DNA of 64,000 nt, taken from NCBI GenBank assembly GCA_963930775.1, contig OZ005707.1, positions 6,882,001-6,946,000 of the forward strand. The letters are read 5' to 3'. Origin of the DNA: Cliona cf. orientalis. Lineage: Eukaryota; Porifera; Demospongiae; Clionaida; Clionaidae. Below are positions 61,801 to 64,000 of the stretch, piece by piece. The notes beneath the pieces were generated by a model, which was given only the letters and a program-made list of their open reading frames with translations, was not told where the DNA came from and did no database searches. The translations under genes and the position numbers were made by a program. The stretch's first letter is position 1. Each line of letters begins with the position of its first letter.

Positions 61801-64000
61801 ACCTCACAGTAGAGGATGTCCTTGGTAATGCTGCACAGGAAATCCCCATTGAAGATGCACAGCAGGTCACAGTGTACGTGAGGGATGAAATCAGACCAAA
61901 TGCCACTGCCTTCCAGATCGATCTCAACAACCTCACAGCCACCTTTATGTTTGATGAGGTCATTGATCCACTCTCAGTGAATATGACTTACCTCACAGTT
62001 CAAAATAGCCTTACTGCTCCCACGCTGACTTTCACTTTCAGTAGCTTCGAGTCTGCCCGTGCTGTTGGTAGAGCTGTCGTTATTGATCTCTCACAAAGAG
62101 ATGTAAATGGACTCAATGCACTCGACATTTGCACCATAATGAGTGATTGCTTTGCTGTTCTGAACACAGGCTTCATCACAGATGCTGCTGGTAATGATAT
62201 CTTCACCTCTGATGCTCTACCAGCCTCGGTGTTCACGACTGATATTCTAGCTCCTGCCTTTGAGAGATTCTTACTCATGGACATCGACTCAGGAATCATG
62301 ATTCTTGAGTTCACCGAGACCATTGATGCTGATTCTGTTCAACTGAACATGCTGAGACTGCAGAGCGACTCCCTTGGAGGCAACATGGTGACGCTCAGTG
62401 GTGGAGAGATAGTCAGTGGAAGCAGTAGCCAGCTAGAGATTCGTCTCCTTCAGAGCGATCTCGATGCTATCAAGCTTGATAACAATCTCTGTACCAGAAA
62501 TGCAGACTGCTATGTGAGGTTCCCATCCATGTTTGCAACCGATGCATTTGGAAATCAACTGCCTGCTGTAGCTAATGCCATCACTCCAAATTCCGACGAA
62601 TACCCATCCATGTATATCCGTGACAGCACTGGACCAGTTGTTGTTTCATTCAATCTTAATCTGGAGAACGGTCTACTCTACTTGTCCTTCAATGAAATCT
62701 ACCAAGAGCCAAGCTTTGTCGCTAGTCAGATAACCATTCAGGATGGTCCTTTTGCAACCACCTCTTATACGCTAATAGGAGGTACTGTTGTGACTTTCAA
62801 CAGCTCGGGACTAACTCTACAACTGGAAGACATTGACACAAGGAGAATCAAGGGCAACCCAGCTTTAGCTACATCTGCTACAAACACCTTCTTAGTCAAT
62901 ACAGCTACACTGGTGGTGGATATATTCAACAATCGAGCTGTTCCTAGAGTGGATGGAGTGAATGCTCTTCAAGTGACAGACTTTGAGGAGGACACAACTA
63001 ATCCGCAGTTCCGGACTTACAATCAGTTCAACAGGGAATCAGTCCAAATCACTCTTGAATTCACAGAGCCCATTGACGTTACAACCGTCAACTTCTCCCT
63101 CATTACCCTTCAGTCTACCCAATCTGGTGTCGGTGGAGTCACTCTCCAACTGTCACCTGGTCGGGCGGAGCTAATGGACTCTGACCCACGATTCCTTGTT
63201 ATTACACTATCTCTAGATGACCAATTTGCTATCAAAAACATGACTATCGGTATGCTGGCAGTGAGCATGAGCACATCTTACCTTATATTTGATCGTGGTG
63301 CATTCACAGACACAGCAGGAAACGTCGCTGATGGTATATCAACTGCTATACAGCCAATACTGTTCATTGATGACACCTTTGGTCCAAGACTAGCTGGATT
63401 TGAACTGAATATGGAGGATGCTATTCTCCTGCTCACATATGATGATGTAATTCGACCAAGAGAGTACCAATTCTCTGGTATTGCATTCCAAAACAGCCCC
63501 TTGCTCCCAACTCAGAGGTACCAGCTCACTGGCGGACAATCTGTTTCGACAGAGCGCCTTGGATTTATCATCAACACCACAATTACACCTCAAGATCTGC
63601 TACAGTTGAAATATCGCATTGGTCTAGCCACTGGTATTGAAGATACCTTCATATCTGCCGGTACTCGTGTAACACAGAGTGCTAGTGGTAGTAATGTTGT
63701 GGCCACTCTCTCACCAGCTATTCAAGCTACGGGCTTTATCCTTGATCAAACACCACCCTTAGTGTCAGCATTTAGTGTCAATCTGACAACAGAGATTCTC
63801 AGTGTTGTTGCTGATGAACCACTGGACCCTGCCTCATTCGATCCCACAGGAGTTGTGCTGCAAAATTCAGCAAACAGCACTGGCTTGGATATTATGAGTG
63901 TGAGACTCTCAGGTGGTGTGGCTCGACAAGCAACAAATTCCATCTTCCAACTTGATGTTCAGCTCTCCAACTTGGATCTCAATCAGCTGAAGCAGATGGT
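1..64000 (+). CDS. Giant tandem Ig-like repeat protein, internal fragment open at both ends
   Basis: The frame with codons starting at multiples of 3 (first complete codon at 3, last at 63996) has no stop codon across the window, giving 21,332 codons. No start or stop lies inside, so signal peptide, membrane anchor and C-terminal domains cannot be judged. The protein consists only of about 124-residue beta-rich units separated by a short PDTT-type junction; no enzyme motif, kinase, lectin or EGF domain was seen. Recurring order within a unit (residue numbers approximate): xPxLxxF 1-7, LDLN-x-G 9-14, LTFSE 18-22, ITLQ around 38, YxLTGG around 52, DLNxIK around 72, LATS around 81, NTYLS around 87, DxAGN around 100. 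The motifs resemble bacterial Ig-like (Big_5/SwmB) domains, which suggests an extracellular adhesive or structural filament; this is inference. Base use (CpG-poor, AGA/AGG arginines) looks animal-like. I do not recognise the gene. Confidence 0.93.
1827..2576 (+). repeat. Cysteine-pair units A0-A1 of super-repeat 1
   Basis: A0 has Cys at 2064 and 2082 (CTSQEDC) and A1 at 2439 and 2457 (CTFDTVC), both CX5C. They replace the Ala of LAT and the Thr of NTYL, so a disulfide closing this loop is likely. A1 also has the longer hairpin FVLFDRDEG. Confidence 0.88.
5214..5594 (+). repeat. Long-hairpin unit A9 of super-repeat 1
   Basis: The first hairpin is lengthened (DMPTAGPPV before the LEFSE strand). 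The helix-like DLNxIK region reads EAIRARPPLG instead of the standard LATS loop. The same combination recurs every 23 units. Confidence 0.8.
6324..7052 (+). repeat. Cysteine-pair units B0-B1 of super-repeat 1
   Basis: B0 has Cys at 6555 and 6573 (CFSGSNC) and B1 at 6921 and 6939 (CTLRSNC). B1 has the longer hairpin FTSFDSGTG. These units sit 12 units after the A0-A1 pair. Confidence 0.88.
7815..8183 (+). repeat. Hinge-type unit B4 of super-repeat 1
   Basis: The strand reads LTYND (Asp for Glu). The middle has SSPNGY and the end reads TMQAF, then DVLAITDGKALQ, replacing the usual AGN-type end. This is the only B4 copy that keeps the junction Pro (RPEL). Confidence 0.85.
10395..11153 (+). repeat. 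Cysteine-pair units A0-A1 of super-repeat 2
   Basis: A0 has Cys at 10632 and 10650 (CVSNTTC, with an N-glycosylation sequon NTT between the cysteines). A1 has Cys at 11007 and 11025 (CISQSTC) and the longer hairpin VPLIDINSG. They lie 11 units after the previous pair. Confidence 0.88.
13734..14105 (+). repeat. Long-hairpin unit A9 of super-repeat 2
   Basis: The lengthened hairpin reads MTNGTEPME before LLRFSE; the loop reads AIQARAPLATF. Confidence 0.8.
14829..15566 (+). repeat. Cysteine-pair units B0-B1 of super-repeat 2
   Basis: B0 has Cys at 15057 and 15075 (CLVSTSC) and B1 at 15435 and 15453 (CNIRAHC). B1 has the longer hairpin FQEFNLLTG and ends with the FPGRVV tail typical of this position. 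Confidence 0.88.
16311..16694 (+). repeat. Hinge-type unit B4 of super-repeat 2
   Basis: The start reads RAEL (Ala for the junction Pro) and the strand LTFND. The end has TMQAY and DVLAITNGNALQ. The following unit B5 also has Asp (ITFSD). Confidence 0.85.
18930..19679 (+). repeat. Cysteine-pair units A0-A1 of super-repeat 3
   Basis: A0 has Cys at 19164 and 19182 (CTTMDNC). A1 has Cys at 19539 and 19557 (CFGAFSC, followed by Trp) and the longer hairpin FTSFDLDAG. Confidence 0.88.
22341..22730 (+). repeat. Long-hairpin unit A9 of super-repeat 3
   Basis: The lengthened hairpin reads LDEASVPPV before LILQFSE; the loop reads AIQERAPLGRS. At 390 bases it is among the longer units. Confidence 0.8.
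23463..24203 (+). repeat. Cysteine-pair units B0-B1 of super-repeat 3; B0 is CX7C
   Basis: B0 has Cys at 23703 and 23727 with seven residues between (CTHDATRNC), two more than usual. B1 has Cys at 24072 and 24090 (CTYRGNC) and the longer hairpin FAEINLQTG. Super-repeat 4 shares both peculiarities. Confidence 0.88.
24945..25319 (+). repeat. Hinge-type unit B4 of super-repeat 3
   Basis: The start reads RLSL (Leu for Pro) and the strand LTFDD. The middle has ASPNGY and the end TMQAS and DVLAITDGKGL. B5 follows with LTFND. Confidence 0.85.
26814..27158 (+). repeat. Shortest unit, B9 of super-repeat 3
   Basis: At 345 bases (115 residues) this is the shortest complete unit. The start and LTFNE strand are normal. 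The DLNxIK and LATS segments cannot be recognised, and a Gly-rich tail (MGGTGG) precedes the next junction. The frame is intact, so this is divergence and not a break. Confidence 0.8.
27516..28289 (+). repeat. Cysteine-pair units A0-A1 of super-repeat 4
   Basis: A0 has Cys at 27765 and 27783 (CTSATNC) and A1 at 28143 and 28161 (CSGFQTC). A1 is one of the longest units (396 bases), with an extended tail before the next junction and the longer hairpin FVEIDFTNS. Confidence 0.88.
30936..31313 (+). repeat. Long-hairpin unit A9 of super-repeat 4
   Basis: The lengthened hairpin reads STIGTGLEL before VLYFSE; the loop reads EILRRPPLGQF. The next unit (31314) also has a slightly longer hairpin. Confidence 0.8.
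32070..32810 (+). repeat. Cysteine-pair units B0-B1 of super-repeat 4; B0 is CX7C
   Basis: B0 has Cys at 32307 and 32331 (CTSDMGGDC, seven residues between). B1 has Cys at 32679 and 32697, with the same CTYRGNC heptapeptide as super-repeat 3, and the longer hairpin FVSFNISSG. The B1 tail reads IPGRII. Confidence 0.88.
33537..33911 (+). repeat. Hinge-type unit B4 of super-repeat 4
   Basis: The start reads TLTL after a junction (GYVAKST) with no PDTT. The strand reads LTYSG, the only Gly at this position in the array. The end retains TMQAS and DVLAITDGKALQ. Confidence 0.85.
36144..36902 (+). repeat. Cysteine-pair units A0-A1 of super-repeat 5
   Basis: A0 has Cys at 36390 and 36408 (CTSHTDC) and A1 at 36762 and 36780 (CNSRITC). 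A1 has the longer hairpin FVSFDYNAG. Confidence 0.88.
37281..37661 (+). repeat. Aberrant unit A3 of super-repeat 5
   Basis: The junction is PPDT but the core Leu and Phe are missing, and the strand that is LTFSE in nearly every other unit reads ISAFEPLSITVD. From GITLQ onwards (YTLTGG, IKLNRDLGTS) the unit is ordinary. The frame is intact. It sits at the A3 position, which has the one-residue-longer hairpin in other copies (here VLDINAG). Confidence 0.8.
39147..39524 (+). repeat. Extra CX5C unit, A8 of super-repeat 5
   Basis: Cysteines at 39387 and 39405 (CTAQGNC) occupy the same LAT/TYL positions as in the marker units, but A8 in the other copies lacks them. The unit probably received the loop from a marker unit by gene conversion, or gained it independently. 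Confidence 0.8.
39525..39911 (+). repeat. Long-hairpin unit A9 of super-repeat 5
   Basis: The lengthened hairpin reads MGTDIPGPALTA before LTLHFNE; the loop reads MILRLPPILQT, keeping PP but not PLG. Confidence 0.8.
40647..41378 (+). repeat. Cysteine-pair units B0-B1 of super-repeat 5
   Basis: B0 has Cys at 40884 and 40902 (CDTQSTC) and B1 at 41250 and 41268 (CSLRGNC, close to the CTYRGNC of copies 3 and 4). B1 has the longer hairpin FVSFDLNNM and the EPGRIV tail. Confidence 0.88.
42135..42506 (+). repeat. Hinge-type unit B4 of super-repeat 5
   Basis: The start reads QAIA, with neither Pro nor Leu at the usual places, and the strand ITFSD. The end has LIMRAD, DDY and DVIAITNGNAL. B5 also lacks the Pro and has Asp. 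Confidence 0.85.
44694..45455 (+). repeat. Cysteine-pair units A0-A1 of super-repeat 6
   Basis: A0 has Cys at 44940 and 44958 (CLNESEC) and A1 at 45318 and 45336 (CFVFATC). A1 has the longer hairpin FELFDFNQG and Lys where Glu normally follows the LTF-type strand (LRFTK). Confidence 0.88.
48045..48416 (+). repeat. Long-hairpin unit A9 of super-repeat 6
   Basis: The lengthened hairpin reads KMDSSMLPLY before VVLYFDE; the loop reads IRDLSPLGQT. Confidence 0.8.
49158..49901 (+). repeat. Cysteine-pair units B0-B1 of super-repeat 6
   Basis: B0 has Cys at 49395 and 49413 (CTGGDDC) and B1 at 49770 and 49788 (CTTRATC). B1 has the longer hairpin FVSLNLETG and the FPGFIV tail. Confidence 0.88.
50652..51026 (+). 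repeat. Hinge-type unit B4 of super-repeat 6
   Basis: The start reads FATL after QDVSAVS, without Pro, and the strand LTFSD. SPNGH is in the middle; the end has LIMRAD, DDY and DVLSITDGKALQ, closest to super-repeat 5. Confidence 0.85.
52899..53354 (+). repeat. Longest unit, B10 of super-repeat 6, with insertion
   Basis: At 456 bases (152 residues) it exceeds the mean by about 28 residues. The extra part lies between the DLDR segment and VSDVSGN. It contains SIIWEKIEIE, three sequons (NTT, NST, NST) and a lone Cys at 53250. Frame and flanking units are intact. A retained in-frame intron is possible, but I see no convincing splice signals. Confidence 0.78.
53355..54086 (+). repeat. Cysteine-pair units A0-A1 of super-repeat 7
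   Basis: A0 has Cys at 53598 and 53616 (CTNQSDC) and A1 at 53970 and 53988 (CTFLTSC). The A1 hairpin FVLFDLDTG closely matches A1 of super-repeat 1 (FVLFDRDEG). Confidence 0.88.
56715..57101 (+). repeat. Long-hairpin unit A9 of super-repeat 7
   Basis: The lengthened hairpin reads VAPGDRAGV before VLVFSE; the loop reads ILSLSPLGTS. Confidence 0.8.
57837..58574 (+). repeat. Cysteine-pair units B0-B1 of super-repeat 7
   Basis: B0 has Cys at 58077 and 58095 (CLEQSNC) and B1 at 58446 and 58464 (CGRQGTC). B1 has the longer hairpin FVSFDLNLA. Confidence 0.88.
59310..59678 (+). repeat. Hinge-type unit B4 of super-repeat 7, diverged end
   Basis: The start reads RLEL (Leu for Pro), the strand LTFND, and TSPNG is in the middle. 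The end differs from the other copies: AIRNERG and IPEDNGLQ replace TMQA and DVLAIT. The next unit starts from a Gly-rich junction (GGGNGT) without Pro. Confidence 0.82.
61893..62630 (+). repeat. Cysteine-pair units A0-A1 of super-repeat 8
   Basis: A0 has Cys at 62130 and 62148 (CTIMSDC) and A1 at 62490 and 62508 (CTRNADC). A1 has the longer hairpin FLLMDIDSG. This is the last marker pair in the window and shows that the periodicity continues to the right edge. Confidence 0.88.
61893..64000 (+). repeat. Partial super-repeat 8 (A0-A5)
   Basis: Units start at 61893 (A0), 62250 (A1), 62631 (A2), 63000 (A3), 63381 (A4) and 63753 (A5, cut at the window end). The expected signatures are all present: cysteine pairs in A0 and A1, the longer hairpin in A3 (YNQFN) and Asp in A4 (LTYDD). 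A5 reads SVVADE, so the usual aromatic before the acidic turn is Ala. The array clearly continues beyond base 64000. Confidence 0.88.

Larger units (their letters stand above)
53355..61892 (+). repeat. Super-repeat 7, 23 units (A0-A11, B0-B10)
   Basis: The A half (4,482 bases) has units at 53355, 53727, 54087, 54465, 54843, 55227, 55599, 55974, 56352, 56715, 57102 and 57468. The B half (4,056 bases) has units at 57837, 58206, 58575, 58941, 59310, 59679, 60036, 60405, 60795, 61164 and 61521. A3 (54465) has Ala for the junction Pro. A4 (54843) reads LTFNT, with neither Glu nor Asp. A8 (56352) reads LDVSE in place of LTFSE. B4 (59310) keeps LTFND but has lost the DVLAIT motif of the other copies, and B5 (59679) starts from a Gly-rich junction without Pro. 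Confidence 0.9.
336..64000 (+). repeat. Array of 171 tandem Ig-like units, mean 124 residues
   Basis: Unit starts are set at the residue before the conserved junction proline. From 336 to 63753 there are 170 complete units averaging 373 bases; the 171st is cut by the window end. Lengths run from 345 bases (unit at 26814) to 396 bases, with one outlier of 456 bases (unit at 52899). The residue after the LTF-S/D/N strand is Glu in almost every unit. Exceptions are 16 Asp, three Lys (26073, 40278, 45069), one each of Gly, Thr and Gln (33537, 54843, 59679), and the aberrant unit at 37281. The junction Pro is present in 160 of 171 units. The copies differ strongly in DNA and protein, so this is an old protein-domain array and not a satellite. 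Individual unit starts are listed under each super-repeat. Confidence 0.95.

Noticed and set aside
1672-63174. Short plus-strand frames of 60-97 codons (for example 1672-1875, 3682-3975, 48691-48951, 62983-63174)
   Set aside because: All lie in another frame inside the giant reading frame, are unrelated to each other and have no recognisable domain; the overlapping frame carries the conserved repeats.
1-64000. Satellite DNA or a microsatellite array
   Set aside because: Copies are far too diverged at DNA level, and the period is kept at protein level with codon-sized insertions only. This is a coding domain array under selection.
1-64000. CRISPR array
   Set aside because: The repeating unit is about 373 bases, coding and diverged; there are no short identical repeats with unique spacers and no cas genes.
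1-64000. Bacterial giant surface adhesin as the firm assignment
   Set aside because: The domain type and lack of introns fit, but the CpG depletion and codon choice in the sampled part look animal. Left open instead of asserted.
1-64000. Sponge aggregation factor, cadherin, hyalin-repeat or titin identity
   Set aside because: The unit motifs do not show cadherin calcium motifs, Calx-beta signatures, or the Ig Cys-Trp-Cys core of titin. No specific gene name can be supported.
1-64000. Collapse or artificial expansion of the repeat array during assembly
   Set aside because: An artificial expansion would give near-identical copies. Here every super-repeat differs throughout and carries private variants, so the array is very probably real, though read support was not available to me.

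Overview
The whole window is one piece of a single, exceptionally long open reading frame on the + strand. The frame whose codons start at positions divisible by 3 is open from the first base to the last. It holds 21,332 complete codons (3-63998), with neither the initiator nor the stop inside the window and no recognisable intron. At roughly 108 Da per residue, the visible part alone would be about 2.3 MDa. I see no other gene, RNA gene, mobile element, promoter or terminator.

The protein is built entirely from tandem beta-sandwich-like units. I place 171 unit starts plus one partial unit at the left edge, at a mean spacing of 373 bases (about 124 residues). Each unit runs: a junction (PDTT, then x-P-x-L-x-x-F), a hairpin (LDLN-x-G), a strand (LTFSE or LTFDE), an ITLQ strand, a YxLTGG strand, a DLNxIK segment, LATS...NTYLS, and D-x-AGN near the end. 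This order resembles the bacterial Ig-like (Big_5/SwmB-type) domains, with their TFSExVD and D-AGN motifs. That family link is an inference from motifs, not a search result. The likely role is a giant extracellular or cell-surface adhesive or structural protein.

The most striking structure is hierarchical. Units carrying special features recur exactly every 23 units (about 8.58 kb, 2,860 residues), giving seven complete super-repeats (1827-10394, 10395-18929, 18930-27515, 27516-36143, 36144-44693, 44694-53354, 53355-61892) and two partial ones at the edges. Each super-repeat splits into a 12-unit half (called A0-A11 here) and an 11-unit half (B0-B10). Both halves open with two adjacent units in which the usual Ala and Thr of LAT...TYL are replaced by a CX5C cysteine pair. 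Both halves also share an Asp-for-Glu swap in the fifth unit. So the array probably grew in three steps: single domain, then a block of 11-12 domains, then a 23-domain block, then at least eight copies of that. Divergence between copies is high, so these duplications are old or the copies evolve fast.

Organism: GC is about 44% in a hand-counted 600-base sample, CpG is strongly depleted there (8 seen against about 28 expected), and arginine appears mostly encoded by AGA/AGG. This fits an animal genome with CpG methylation, perhaps an early-branching animal such as a sponge, but I cannot name the species. A coding stretch of 64 kb without an intron is extraordinary for an animal and would be more usual in a bacterial giant adhesin, so the origin is open.
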